A DNA stretch of 64,000 nucleotides from SFEL01 sp964392455 (GCA_964392455.1 CAYMPG010000005.1:21064-85063); one strand, 5' to 3'. Counted from the stretch's first letter, positions 26,199 through 33,915 are shown. Program-made: numbers and translations. The notes: a model not told the origin generated them from the sequence alone.

Positions 26199-28013
26199 TT
26201 ACTTTTTAAGCATTGCGCCTGCGGCAGCCACTGCTGCAAGCACTGCATAGGCCACTATGGACATATCGCCGGTCTTGGGGATAGCCACGGAGGTGCAGTG
26301 TGCATTTGCATCGGGGGTGAAGTTCGCAGTAACGCTGGTGCTGTTCCACTTTACGGTGACCCACTTGGAGCCGGGCTTTACGCAGCTTACATCAAACTCG
26401 CCGCCGTCACCCACGAAGCTCACGGGCTGGCCGTCTATCTCCACGCTGGTGGGCACTGCGGACCTGGAGCTGCCGAAGCTGTTGCCCCCATTGTACCACA
26501 GGCTGATGCCTGAGCCTGAGGAACCGGAAGAAGGTGCAGTAACGGTGAATTTCACCTGGGGCTTTACCTCATAAACTGTAGGAGCATTCCCAGGAGTAGT
26601 AGATGGAATGTTCATGGCAACTGTGACAGTACCATTATAGGTGCCTGCATTCAGGCCTGCCTTGGGGGAAATATTGAATTTCTTTATCTTCATTTCAGGC
26701 ATGCGTGCAGCTGCGCCGGAATCCTCCGTTTCAGTCTCCTCCGGTACAGGTATTATATCATAGTAATCCTTAACATCGTCGCTTAATACGGCGCTCACGT
26801 CACCACTGCCAATGTACTTAACCTCGAGAGTCTTATAAGCGGGCTTGGTATATCCGTATTCTGCGGTGCCAAAGTCCAGCACTGAAGGATAGGCCATCAA
26901 GCTGCCCTGCGACAGATTGGTCTCAATGGTGAATGGTGCACCAGATGTGCCATTGCCCACGTTTGCTGCGGTCTTATACGGCGGTATAAGGGTGGGGTCA
27001 GGTGCTACACTAAACTTGCCGCCGGTGATACGACCGTCAAGCTTTTGTTTCGTCGGATCCTCCGGTATCGTGATGCCGGAATCTACACCCACTTCACCAA
27101 GAAACACACCATCGGTAACGGATATGGTATTTAGAGCAGGTGTTGTACCGGCATCAAGTGTACGTGTATCCGCCACATACATTGCTTTTGCGTTCTCAGC
27201 GGCAGCCTCAACAGTACCGCCGGAAATTTCCACATTTATAGCCTTATTTGTATTATGTGGTGATACGGCTATGGCTACGCCCTTGGCCGTGGAGCCGCTG
27301 CCGTTCGCTACAGGCGCAACAAACGCACCGGTTGCTTGGATAGTGCCGCCGGTCACGTTAAGGGTACCGGCACGCATTTCGATACCGGTCAAACCTTTAA
27401 CAGTACCGCCATTGATGGTCAGAGTACCATCCTGGGGATGAAAAATACCGGTGCTGTCGTCCGCAATGCAGCCCATTATGGTACCGCCGTTTATGGTAAT
27501 CTCAGTGCCGTGACGGCTTCCGTTGCCGCATATACCATAATAGTAGCCCTTAAGTGTACCGCCATTAACGGTCAGCTTGGCATTGCCGAGGCTGGCATTA
27601 CCAGCATCTGTACTATCGGTCAGCTTGACGGCAGCATAAATCGTAGCTCTATCCCCTGTACCTATGGAGCCTGTGCCCACAGAGTCATTGATAGTAAGGC
27701 TTGCGCCGTAATGGACAACGATTATGCAATCGGCATTGCATGAAACGGAGCCCTCACTATAGCCATTATACGTTGTATCGGCATTAATGGAATGGCCATT
27801 AAGGTCAAGAGTAAGCGTGCCGCTTAGCCGCAGAGGGGTAGAGAGGACAATATCATTCTCCAGAGTAACACTTCCGCCGGCAGCAAATGCAGCCCGAAGG
27901 TCAGCCTCAGTTGTTACAGTCGTAGAAGGCGCTGCCAGCGCCGCACCGGGTATCATAGTCAGCACCAAACACAGGGTCAGCGCAAGGGCTGTGAATTTAC
28001 CCACGAATTTCAT
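26199..28013 (-). CDS. Sortase-anchored beta-helix surface protein
   Basis: A 604-residue exported protein. Signal peptide MKFVGKFTALALTLCLVLTM followed by IPGAALA; the central 40-330 region repeats the pattern LTINGGT-x-KG (for example AKLTVNGGTLKG, GTEITINGGTIMG, GTLTINGGTVKG, GTLNVTGGTIQA), as in right-handed parallel beta-helices. A beta-sandwich-like region follows, then a Ser/Gly linker and a final domain. The C-terminus, IPKTGD plus a hydrophobic helix and MLKK, is an LPxTG-type sorting signal with Ile in the first position. It probably lies covalently on the cell wall; ligand or enzymatic role unknown. AAGGAG with eight bases of spacing fixes the start. It has its own promoter and terminator and interrupts the tsf-pyrH pair; composition looks less GC-rich than its neighbours. 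Confidence 0.85.
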   Translation of the reverse strand: MKFVGKFTALALTLCLVLTMIPGAALAAPSTTVTTEADLRAAFAAGGSVTLENDIVLSTPLRLSGTLTLDLNGHSINADTTYNGYSEGSVSCNADCIIVVHYGASLTINDSVGTGSIGTGDRATIYAAVKLTDSTDAGNASLGNAKLTVNGGTLKGYYYGICGNGSRHGTEITINGGTIMGCIADDSTGIFHPQDGTLTINGGTVKGLTGIEMRAGTLNVTGGTIQATGAFVAPVANGSGSTAKGVAIAVSPHNTNKAINVEISGGTVEAAAENAKAMYVADTRTLDAGTTPALNTISVTDGVFLGEVGVDSGITIPEDPTKQKLDGRITGGKFSVAPDPTLIPPYKTAANVGNGTSGAPFTIETNLSQGSLMAYPSVLDFGTAEYGYTKPAYKTLEVKYIGSGDVSAVLSDDVKDYYDIIPVPEETETEDSGAAARMPEMKIKKFNISPKAGLNAGTYNGTVTVAMNIPSTTPGNAPTVYEVKPQVKFTVTAPSSGSSGSGISLWYNGGNSFGSSRSAVPTSVEIDGQPVSFVGDGGEFDVSCVKPGSKWVTVKWNSTSVTANFTPDANAHCTSVAIPKTGDMSIVAYAVLAAVAAAGAMLKK

Positions 28014-28062
28014 AAAAAATGCTCCTTGAATTTTTTTGTGTGTAAATGACACATTTTTTATC

Positions 28063-28091
28063 ATCATAGCATCTTTGCAATATTTTTGCAA
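28063..28091 (-). promoter_or_regulatory. Promoter of the surface-protein gene
   Basis: On the minus strand TTGCAA (28086-28091), 17 bases, then TATGAT (28063-28068) preceded by TGC, an extended -10. About 50 bases upstream of the start codon. The region contains a near-direct repeat of TTTGCAATAT, one copy covering the -35, which could be a regulator site. Confidence 0.6.
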
Positions 28092-28207
28092 TATATTCGC
28101 ACTTTTCTTGTATTCTTTATAAAATGCTGTATCTATGCGGTTTATTGCGATTTTGCCATAAAATATATTTATATAGTTTTTACGTGCAGCGTGTTTCTGG
28201 GCAGCAT

Positions 28208-28239
28208 AAAAAAGCCCCCGGAAAAATCCGGGGGCTTTT
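28208..28239 (-). terminator. Intrinsic terminator after tsf
   Basis: AAAAGCCCCCGGA (28210-28222) pairs perfectly with TCCGGGGGCTTTT (28227-28239) around a 4-base loop, with a T run on the minus strand. It ends the rpsB-tsf unit, so pyrH must be transcribed separately. Confidence 0.93.
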
Positions 28240-28266
28240 GAGGGCTTTATTTGGCTTTATATTGGG

Positions 28267-29157
28267 TTATTTGTTCATCTGGCCCATAACTTCCTCAGCG
28301 AAGTTATCCTGGCGCTTTTCCAGACCCTCGCCCATCTCAAAGCGAACGAAGCCTACGACCTCCAGGTCGTCGCCAACTTCCTTGAGCATCTGAGCAACGC
28401 TCTGGTCGGGGTTCTTCACGAAGGGCTGCTCAAGCAGGCATACTTCCTTGAAGTACTTGGCGATACGGCCCTCTACCATCTTCTCGATGATGTTCAGGGG
28501 CTTGGGCTTGGGCTCGTTGAGGGCCTGAGCCTTAAGGATCTCGCGCTCCTTGTCCAGCTCAGACTGATCCACATCCTCACGACGGAGGGCGGTGGGCTTG
28601 GCAGCGGCGATATGCATGGCAACGTCGTGCATGGCGGCCTTGGCCTTATCGCAATCGCAATTGGCCTCTACCAGTACGCCGATCTTGCCGCCCAGGTGGA
28701 TGTAAGTATCTACCAGGGTGCCTTCCTTGCGGGCAAAGCGGCGGATGGTAATCTTTTCGCCTATCTTGGCTACTGCACGGGTGACCATCTCGGCCACGGT
28801 GCCATCGCCGGTATCCAGAGCCATAAGAGCATCAACATCAGCAGGGTTCTTTTCCACTACCAGCTTGGCTACGGTGGCTACCAGATTCTTGAAGTCATCG
28901 GTCTTGGCAACAAAGTCAGTTTCGCAGTTCACTTCCACGATGGCGGCGGCCTTGGCGTCCTCTGCCACGTAGCTGGCTACGATGCCCTCTGCGGCAATGC
29001 GGGAAGCCTTCTTGGCGGAAGCAGCCAGGCTCTTTTCACGGAGATAATCCATGGCCTTGTCCATATCGCCATTGCACTCGGTGAGGGCCTTTTTGCAGTC
29101 CATCATGCCGGCGCCGCTCATTTCACGAAGGTTCATTACGTCTTTAGCGGTAAACAT
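28267..29157 (-). CDS. tsf: Translation elongation factor Ts
   Basis: A 296-residue EF-Ts, the nucleotide exchange factor for EF-Tu. VMNLREMSGAGMMDCKKALT is the canonical N-terminal UBA-like domain, CETDFVAKTDDFKNLV contains the TDFVA element that contacts EF-Tu, and the two core subdomains and coiled-coil follow. AGGAGG precedes the ATG. Co-transcribed with rpsB, 51 bases upstream. Confidence 0.98.
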   Translation of the reverse strand: MFTAKDVMNLREMSGAGMMDCKKALTECNGDMDKAMDYLREKSLAASAKKASRIAAEGIVASYVAEDAKAAAIVEVNCETDFVAKTDDFKNLVATVAKLVVEKNPADVDALMALDTGDGTVAEMVTRAVAKIGEKITIRRFARKEGTLVDTYIHLGGKIGVLVEANCDCDKAKAAMHDVAMHIAAAKPTALRREDVDQSELDKEREILKAQALNEPKPKPLNIIEKMVEGRIAKYFKEVCLLEQPFVKNPDQSVAQMLKEVGDDLEVVGFVRFEMGEGLEKRQDNFAEEVMGQMNK

Positions 29158-29208
29158 TATATCTGACCTCCTGTAAAAGTTTAAAAATATATGTGGGGTT
29201 AGGTTAAA

Positions 29209-29940
29209 TTAAAACTCGTCGCCGGAAGCTGCCTCTTCGGCCACATCCTGCATCTGCTCGCCCTGACGGCCCTCAAGCACTGCATCAGCCATCTTGGAAG
29301 CGATGAGCTTAACTGCACGGATGGCGTCATCGTTGCCGGGGATAGCGTAATCCACCTCGTCGGGGTCACAGTTGGTATCAACTATGGCAACAACGGGGAT
29401 GCCCAGGGAGCGGGCTTCCAGAACGGCAATGTGCTCCTTGCGGGGGTCTACCACGAACATTGCGCCGGGGAGCTTCTTCATTTCCTTGATGCCGGAAAGG
29501 TTCTTTTCAAGCTTTTCCTGCTCGGCCTTGAGCTTGATAACTTCCTTCTTGGGCAGCAGAGCGAAATCGCCTTCGGCTTCCATCTTCTCAATCTTGCGGA
29601 GCTTGGCAATACGGGTCTGGATGGTCTTGAAGTTGGTGAGCATACCGCCCAGCCAGCGCTGATTTACAAAGTACATTTCGCAGCGCTTTGCTTCCTGCTC
29701 GATGGATTCCTGGGCCTGCTTCTTGGTGCCTACGAAAAGGATGCTCTCGCCGGACTCGGCAACGCTGCGGATGAAGTTATAAGCTTCCTCAGCCTTTTTA
29801 ACGGTCTTCTGCAGGTCGATGATGTATATGCCGTTGCGCTCGGTGAAGATGTACTCCTTCATCTTGGGGTTCCAGCGGCGGGTCTGATGACCAAAGTGTA
29901 CGCCTGCCTCGAGAAGCTGCTTCATGGAAATAACTGACAT
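29209..29940 (-). CDS. rpsB: 30S ribosomal protein S2
   Basis: A 243-residue S2. MSVISMKQLLEAGVHFGHQT and RRWNPKMKEYIFTERNGIYI open the protein; FVGTKKQAQESIEQEAKRC, RWLGGMLTNFKTI and IPVVAIVDTNCDPDEVDYAI complete the match, with the usual acidic C-terminal tail. It joins late in 30S assembly. GGAGG with seven bases spacing precedes the ATG. A promoter and a 125-base leader lie upstream. Confidence 0.98.
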   Translation of the reverse strand: MSVISMKQLLEAGVHFGHQTRRWNPKMKEYIFTERNGIYIIDLQKTVKKAEEAYNFIRSVAESGESILFVGTKKQAQESIEQEAKRCEMYFVNQRWLGGMLTNFKTIQTRIAKLRKIEKMEAEGDFALLPKKEVIKLKAEQEKLEKNLSGIKEMKKLPGAMFVVDPRKEHIAVLEARSLGIPVVAIVDTNCDPDEVDYAIPGNDDAIRAVKLIASKMADAVLEGRQGEQMQDVAEEAASGDEF

Positions 29941-30066
29941 TTTAAATTCCTCCTTGTTTTTATTCCTCCCCGGGGCTCATCCCCTGCGGCCCACCCATGT
30001 CAAAGGCACAATCCGCCGGTCCTCCCGGGTGTGTGATATATGCGTTCCATACCGCATACCCATACG
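29941..30066 (-). promoter_or_regulatory. rpsB 5-prime leader, likely structured
   Basis: About 125 bases of transcribed leader lie between the predicted start site and the rpsB ribosome site. It contains an ATGCG/CGCAT hairpin and GC-rich elements (CCCGGGAGGACCGG and GCCCCGGGG) that can pair in several ways. Autoregulation of rpsB-tsf by S2 through its leader is known in other bacteria; here it is an inference from the length and GC content of the leader. Confidence 0.35.
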
Positions 30067-30072
30067 AATGGC

Positions 30073-30102
30073 ATTATAACACAGCCGTCTTTCCCCACGC
30101 AA
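30073..30102 (-). promoter_or_regulatory. Promoter of rpsB-tsf
   Basis: Minus strand TTGCGT (30097-30102), an 18-base spacer, TATAAT (30073-30078). It lies downstream of the DUF1292 gene and about 130 bases before the S2 start, the only good sigma-A-type pair in the gap. Confidence 0.65.
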
Positions 30103-30189
30103 GCAAAAATTAAGCGGGAGCAGGCTTTTTTGCCTATTCCCGCAAATTATATATCATTCGTCAGAGCGGCCGCTTTCTTTGTCCTTTGC

Positions 30190-30480
30190 TTATTCAGCCT
30201 CTTCTTCCTCTATTTCCTCCATGAGCTCAAGGAATGCGTCAAATACCTCATTGAGCAGCACCTCGCTGTCAATACTGCGGTAGGTATCCTCGCCGTTTTC
30301 GCTGACCACCTGAAGCATTACCACCTCAGCCTCGTCCTCCTCCATGGCGCAGTCCTCATCCTGAATGGGGCACAGAGCCACGTAGCGATTGCCTTCATAT
30401 AAAAAGGTAAGTATATGCTCAAAGCGGGTCTCCTTGCCGTCCTCGTCCAGCAGCGCCACCTCACGGATAATTTCTTCCAT
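30190..30480 (-). CDS. DUF1292 family protein (YrzB-like)
   Basis: A 96-residue acidic protein of the DUF1292 family: EVALLDEDGKETRFEHILTF and NRYVALCPIQDED, then EVVMLQVVSENGEDTYRSID, with an Asp/Glu-rich C-terminal helix (EEIEEEEAE). It is found after ireB and ruvX in most Firmicutes, as here, but its role is not established. AGGAG is ten bases before the ATG. Likely the last gene of the ireB-ruvX unit. Confidence 0.9.
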   Translation of the reverse strand: MEEIIREVALLDEDGKETRFEHILTFLYEGNRYVALCPIQDEDCAMEEDEAEVVMLQVVSENGEDTYRSIDSEVLLNEVFDAFLELMEEIEEEEAE

Positions 30481-30508
30481 TTATAATTATCTCCTTTGTT
30501 CTTTTGAT

Positions 30509-30931
30509 CTACAGCCTGGGATTTGTGGCAAGGTAGCCCTGAAGTATCACTACCGCCGCCACCTTGTCCACCACCTTGCGGCGCTTGCGCCAATCAAGCT
30601 CCGCCTCGCACAGCACCCGCTCCGCCTCCACGGTGGTAAGGCGCTCATCATAGAAGGCATGCTCACCATCCCACTTGGCACAGACAGCGGCAGCAAAGTC
30701 CTTCACCTTTTCGCTGGCAAAGCCATAGCTGCCATCCATATTCCGGGGCATACCGAAAAGCAGCCTCACGGGCCTGTATTTATTTGCCAGGGCGATAAGA
30801 TAATCCGTATCCTTATCTATGTCCCCCGTGCGTGTATAGGTCTCCAGCCCCTGGGCGGTTATACCCAGCGGATCGCTCACGGCAACGCCTATACGCTTAT
30901 CCCCTATATCCAGGGCAAGCACTCTCATCAT
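30509..30931 (-). CDS. ruvX: RuvX/YqgF pre-16S rRNA nuclease, putative Holliday resolvase
   Basis: A 140-residue RNase H-fold nuclease. MMRVLALDIGDKRIGVAVSD has the first catalytic Asp, LLFGMPRNMDGSYGFASEKV the Mg-site loop, DERLTTVEAE the Glu region, and DKVAAVVILQGYL the final Asp. YqgF family members mature 16S rRNA and have been annotated as Holliday junction resolvases. The start is one of two ATGs (30931 or 30928) after AAAGGA; the earlier has better spacing. A terminator-like hairpin precedes it. Confidence 0.95.
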   Translation of the reverse strand: MMRVLALDIGDKRIGVAVSDPLGITAQGLETYTRTGDIDKDTDYLIALANKYRPVRLLFGMPRNMDGSYGFASEKVKDFAAAVCAKWDGEHAFYDERLTTVEAERVLCEAELDWRKRRKVVDKVAAVVILQGYLATNPRL

Positions 30932-30946
30932 GTCAGGCTTTCCTTT

Positions 30947-30972
30947 CAAAAAGGCCGCAGCAATATGCGGCC
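30947..30972 (-). terminator. Terminator-like hairpin between ireB and ruvX
   Basis: On the minus strand GGCCGCA (30966-30972) and TGCGGCC (30953-30959) surround a 6-base loop and are followed by TTTTTG; AAAGGA, the ruvX ribosome site, begins immediately after. It starts about 20 bases after the ireB stop. Expected to attenuate ruvX and DUF1292. Confidence 0.8.
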
Positions 30973-30991
30973 GGATATTGGCTGTGCAGCC

Positions 30992-31261
30992 CTATTCGTC
31001 CAGCAGGTCGTGGTTATCTATGTAAAACTTCACAAGCTCCTCCAGCAGCTCGTCCCTTTCCAGCATACGGATAAGGTAGCGGGCATTGTTGTAGCTGGTG
31101 ATGTAGGTAGGGTCTCCCGAAATAAGGTAGCCTACTATCTGGTTTACAGGGTCATAGCCCTTTTCGGACATGGCCTTATATACCTGCATAAGTACATCGC
31201 CGGCCTTGGTACGCTCGTTTTGTCTTTTAAAATGCACGGTTTGGTTGGTTTGATCGCTCAT
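30992..31261 (-). CDS. ireB: IreB family regulatory phosphoprotein (UPF0297)
   Basis: An 89-residue protein matching the IreB/DUF965 family: TVHFKRQNERTKAGDVLMQV, YKAMSEKGYDPVNQIVGYLI and SGDPTYITSYNNARYLIRML. In Enterococcus, IreB is phosphorylated on N-terminal threonines by the PASTA kinase IreK and lowers cephalosporin resistance; Thr residues lie in the same N-terminal region here (TNQT). GGAGG lies nine bases before the start. The usual upstream neighbour alaS is not adjacent here. Confidence 0.95.
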   Translation of the reverse strand: MSDQTNQTVHFKRQNERTKAGDVLMQVYKAMSEKGYDPVNQIVGYLISGDPTYITSYNNARYLIRMLERDELLEELVKFYIDNHDLLDE

Positions 31262-31384
31262 AATGCATAAACCTCCATTTGTTCATTTTAATTATACCCT
31301 TTTATGCAGGGCCTTGTAAACACACAATAGGGCTCCTGTGGTAAAAATTACCTGCGTATTTACACCCCGGCCATATTTTTCCAT

Positions 31385-31419
31385 AAAAGCAGACGGCCCG
31401 CCTGATAAACGGCGGGCCG
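31385..31419 (-). terminator. Intrinsic terminator after the 52-aa ORF
   Basis: On the minus strand CGGCCCGCC (31411-31419) pairs with GGCGGGCCG (31394-31402) around an 8-base loop, then TCTGCTTTTATGG. It lies 25 bases beyond the small ORF and separates it from ireB. Confidence 0.8.
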
Positions 31420-31443
31420 CCCGGGGTCGGCGCTTATGCGGCG

Positions 31444-31602
31444 TTATTCAAACATGCCGCACATCATCCTTTTTCCGCAGCGCATCACCTTGCGTGCATC
31501 CCTGCTCATGCGCCGGGGCACATCCGGATACGCAGCGGACAGGGCAGCCCCCGCCATTACGGCGCCCGCTGCCACTCCTGCCATAAATGCTACAGTCCTC
31601 AT
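31444..31602 (-). CDS. 52-aa small membrane-associated protein
   Basis: A short gene of 52 codons plus stop, found by reading the minus strand. MRTVAFMAGVAAGAVMAGAA, then LSAAYPDVPRRMSRDARKVM and a Cys/Met-rich tail RCGKRMMCGMFE. The first 24 residues form a glycine/alanine-rich hydrophobic helix; the rest is basic, like a single-pass protein with a cytoplasmic tail. AAAGGAG lies seven bases before the ATG, and the gene is bracketed by a terminator on each side, which supports it as real. The ribosome site is inside a 14-bp hairpin (see the terminator entry at 31603). Function unknown. Confidence 0.7.
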   Translation of the reverse strand: MRTVAFMAGVAAGAVMAGAALSAAYPDVPRRMSRDARKVMRCGKRMMCGMFE

Positions 31603-31643
31603 AAAAACGCTCCTTTCAGGAATAGTATGTCCTGAAAGGAGCG
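31603..31643 (-). terminator. 14-bp perfect hairpin: iscU terminator enclosing a ribosome site
   Basis: CGCTCCTTTCAGGA and TCCTGAAAGGAGCG (plus-strand 31608-31621 and 31630-31643) are perfect complements with an 8-base loop. On the minus strand the stem ends with TTTTTATG, so it is a strong intrinsic terminator after iscU; its 3-prime arm contains AAAGGAG, the ribosome site of the 52-aa ORF, whose ATG follows the U-tract at once. Confidence 0.85.
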
Positions 31644-31677
31644 CATAGCTCGATGTAAAGTTATGTAAGGTGAGGGT

Positions 31678-32061
31678 TTACTTTGCTTCCTCGTCCTTGC
31701 GCTTGTAATAGTCATCCAATGCGGCCTTTACAGCTTCCTCAGCCAGCACGGAGCAATGTATCTTCTGGGGAGGAAGGCCCTCCAGCGCCTCAACTACGGC
31801 AGCGTTGCTGAGCTTCATGGCCTCATCTATGCTCTTGCCCTTTATCATTTCGGTGGCCATGGAGCTGGTGGCGATGGCCGCGCCGCAGCCAAAGGTCTTA
31901 AAGCCCACATCCTCTATTATTCCCTCGTCATTTATCTTGAGGGATATCTGCATTATGTCGCCGCACTTGGCGTTGCCCACCGTGCCTATGCCGTTTGCAC
32001 CTTCCACCTCGCCCATGTTGCGGGGGTTGCTGAAATGATCCAATACTTTTTCGGTATACAT
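31678..32061 (-). CDS. iscU: Fe-S cluster scaffold protein IscU/NifU-like
   Basis: A 127-residue scaffold on which Fe-S clusters are assembled. VLDHFSNPRNMGEVEGANGI at the start, then the three cluster-binding Cys in NAKCGDIMQI, FGCGAAIATSS and KIHCSVLAEEA, with the Asp two residues after the first Cys. A single-domain form, usual in Clostridia. It directly follows iscS by 32 bases and ends at a strong terminator. Confidence 0.97.
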   Translation of the reverse strand: MYTEKVLDHFSNPRNMGEVEGANGIGTVGNAKCGDIMQISLKINDEGIIEDVGFKTFGCGAAIATSSMATEMIKGKSIDEAMKLSNAAVVEALEGLPPQKIHCSVLAEEAVKAALDDYYKRKDEEAK

Positions 32062-32093
32062 ATTATTTTATCTCCTTGCAGAATTTATCCTTA

Positions 32094-33254
32094 TTAGCCC
32101 TTGTACAGGGGAGACATCTTGCGGAGCCTTTCGGCAGTCTTTTTGAGCACATCGATAACATAGTCGATATCCTCCTCGGTGGTCTCATCCCCAAGCGTCA
32201 GGCGAACTGAGCCGTGAGCCACCTCATGGGGCAGCCCCAGTGCCAGCAGCACATGGGATGGGTCAAGGGAGCCGGAGGTGCAGGCAGAGCCGGAGGATGC
32301 CGCTATGCCGTTCATATCCAGCATCAGCAGTATGGATTCGCCCTCGATATAGCGGATGCTGTAGTTTACATTATTGGGAAGGCGCTGGGTGGGATGGCCA
32401 TTGAGCTTTACCTCGGGAATTTCCCGTTCAATGCCCTCCATGAGCCTGTTGCGAAGGGCTGTCATGCGGGCGGCATTTTCATCAAGGTTTGCACAGGCAA
32501 GCTCTATTGCAGCACCAAGGCCCACTATGCCTGCGGTGTTCTCTGTGCCGGCCCTGCGTCCCCGTTCCTGCGCTCCGCCCATTACAAAGGAAGGGAGCCT
32601 CAGGCCACGGCGCATATACAGGGCACCCACGCCCTTTGGCCCATGGAACTTATGGGCAGACATGGACAGCATATCTATATTCATGGCCTTTACGTCTATT
32701 GGCACATGGCCCACGGCCTGCACTGCATCGGTATGGAACAATACGCCCTTTTCCCGGCACACTGCGCCAATCTCTGCTATTGGCATTATGGTGCCCACCT
32801 CGTTATTTGCAAACATGATGGATACCAGTATGGTATTGTCCTTTATGGCGGCAGCCACCTGCTCGGCAGTTACTCTGCCGTATTCATCCACGGGCAGATA
32901 GGTAACCTCGCAGCCGTTCTTTTCAAGATATTCGGCAGTATGCAGTATTGCATGATGCTCGATATTGGTGGTGATGATATGATTGCCCTTGGACTTATAC
33001 TTTGCCGCCACGCCAAGGAGCACGGTATTGTCGCTTTCGGTGCCGCAGCCGGTAAAGATTATTTCGTCAGTTTCCGCATTGAGAGCCTTTGCCACCTGCT
33101 GGCGGGCCTTGTCCAGCCCGGTCTTGGCTTCACGGCCAAAGGCATGCACGCTGGAAGGATTGCCGTAGGTAGTGGTAAGGTAGGGCATCATCTGCTCCAG
33201 CACCTGGGGTGCAAGGGATGTGGTAGCCGCATTATCCATGTATACTTTTCTCAT
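32094..33254 (-). CDS. iscS: Cysteine desulfurase IscS/NifS
   Basis: A 386-residue PLP enzyme that takes sulfur from cysteine for Fe-S assembly. VYMDNAATTSLAPQVLEQM at the start, HHAILHTAEYLEKNG, HTDAVQAVGHVPIDVK, the PLP lysine in SAHKFHGPKGVG, and the active-site cysteine loop SSGSACTSGSLDPSHVLLAL are all seen. Its ATG overlaps the iscR stop as ATGA. With iscU downstream it forms the minimal clostridial isc operon; hscAB, fdx and iscA are absent. Confidence 0.98.
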   Translation of the reverse strand: MRKVYMDNAATTSLAPQVLEQMMPYLTTTYGNPSSVHAFGREAKTGLDKARQQVAKALNAETDEIIFTGCGTESDNTVLLGVAAKYKSKGNHIITTNIEHHAILHTAEYLEKNGCEVTYLPVDEYGRVTAEQVAAAIKDNTILVSIMFANNEVGTIMPIAEIGAVCREKGVLFHTDAVQAVGHVPIDVKAMNIDMLSMSAHKFHGPKGVGALYMRRGLRLPSFVMGGAQERGRRAGTENTAGIVGLGAAIELACANLDENAARMTALRNRLMEGIEREIPEVKLNGHPTQRLPNNVNYSIRYIEGESILLMLDMNGIAASSGSACTSGSLDPSHVLLALGLPHEVAHGSVRLTLGDETTEEDIDYVIDVLKKTAERLRKMSPLYKG

Positions 33255-33703
33255 TTATTTTCCTCCTCCGCCCTGTCAAAGCGGTTTAGCTGTGTTTTAT
33301 AGTCCACCGCCATATCGGCGAGCGTGGTCGTATCCAGTACCTCATCTATGCGCTGCTGGAGCTTGAGCCACAGGGGCCTTGCGCTGCAATTGCAGGCATT
33401 TGCACAGGTGACGCTCTCGCTGCTCACGCAGTTCATAACATCCGTGCTGCCCTCAAGAGCCCTGAGCACCTGGCCAACGTTTATTTCTCCCGGCGGCCTG
33501 GATAGGCTGTAGCCGCCCTGGGCCCCGCGGGAGGCTGTGACCAGCCCTGCCTTTTTCAGCGATGCCACAAGCTGCTCAAGGTAGGATTCGCTTATTCCCT
33601 GCTGCTGGGCAAGGCTCGCAGTACTCATGGGGCCGCCGCCGAAATTCATGGAGAGATCTACCATTGCCTTAAGGCCGTATCTCGCCTTTGTTGACAGCTT
33701 CAT
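33251..33703 (-). CDS. iscR: Rrf2-family regulator IscR
   Basis: A 150-residue Rrf2 protein. MKLSTKARYGLKAMVDLSMN, SLAQQQGISESYLEQLVASL and LVTASRGAQGGYSLSRPPGE give the winged helix; Cys 92, 100, 104 and 106 (NCVSSESVTC then ANACNC) offer the cluster ligands as in IscR. It likely senses Fe-S status and represses its own isc operon. GGAGG with five bases spacing marks the ATG at 33703; the frame extends to a TTG at 33715. The promoter upstream is flanked by inverted repeats of AATTCCCACC. Confidence 0.95.
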   Translation of the reverse strand: MKLSTKARYGLKAMVDLSMNFGGGPMSTASLAQQQGISESYLEQLVASLKKAGLVTASRGAQGGYSLSRPPGEINVGQVLRALEGSTDVMNCVSSESVTCANACNCSARPLWLKLQQRIDEVLDTTTLADMAVDYKTQLNRFDRAEEENK

Positions 33704-33713
33704 GTGCACCTCC

Positions 33714-33802
33714 AATTCCCACCAGAATGCTGTGATTTACTGCTACTAATTTAGCATACCCGCAGTCCGCTGTCAATAATTCCTATCAAATCGGTGGGAA
33801 TT
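33714..33802. promoter_or_regulatory. Inverted repeats flanking the isc promoter, candidate IscR sites
   Basis: AATTCCCACC (33714-33723) and GGTGGGAATT (33793-33802) are perfect 10-bp complements lying on either side of the isc promoter, 69 bases apart. They could be paired binding sites for IscR or arms of a DNA loop. The inner copy sits close to the iscR start, the outer one upstream of the -35. An additional AATTCC/GGAATT pair is present near the outer copy. Confidence 0.5.
33748..33776 (-). promoter_or_regulatory. isc operon promoter
   Basis: Minus strand TTGACA (33771-33776), a 17-base spacer ending in TATGC, then TAAATT (33748-33753); the TG one base before the -10 makes it an extended -10. 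About 45 bases upstream of the iscR start. Strong sigma-A type. Confidence 0.8.
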
Positions 33803-33862
33803 ATTTTTTTACAGCTCGTCCATGGGTGCTTTATTGTAAATAAGCACAGAACATGTTTCCAA

Positions 33863-33915
33863 ATTGCGGCATTTTTCGCAATATACTTGTTAGTTTTTGC
33901 TTATTGTGTTAAAAT
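33863..33915 (+). promoter_or_regulatory. Promoter of the 572-aa membrane protein, with upstream palindrome
   Basis: TTGTTA (33887-33892), 17 bases, TAAAAT (33910-33915), about 60 bases before the gene. Just upstream, ATTGCG and CGCAAT (33863-33882) form an inverted repeat with an 8-base centre that could bind a regulator. Divergent from isc. Confidence 0.55.

Noticed and set aside
31262..31384. An alaS remnant upstream of ireB
   Set aside because: No similarity to alanyl-tRNA synthetase was seen in this short gap; the region holds only the ireB leader.
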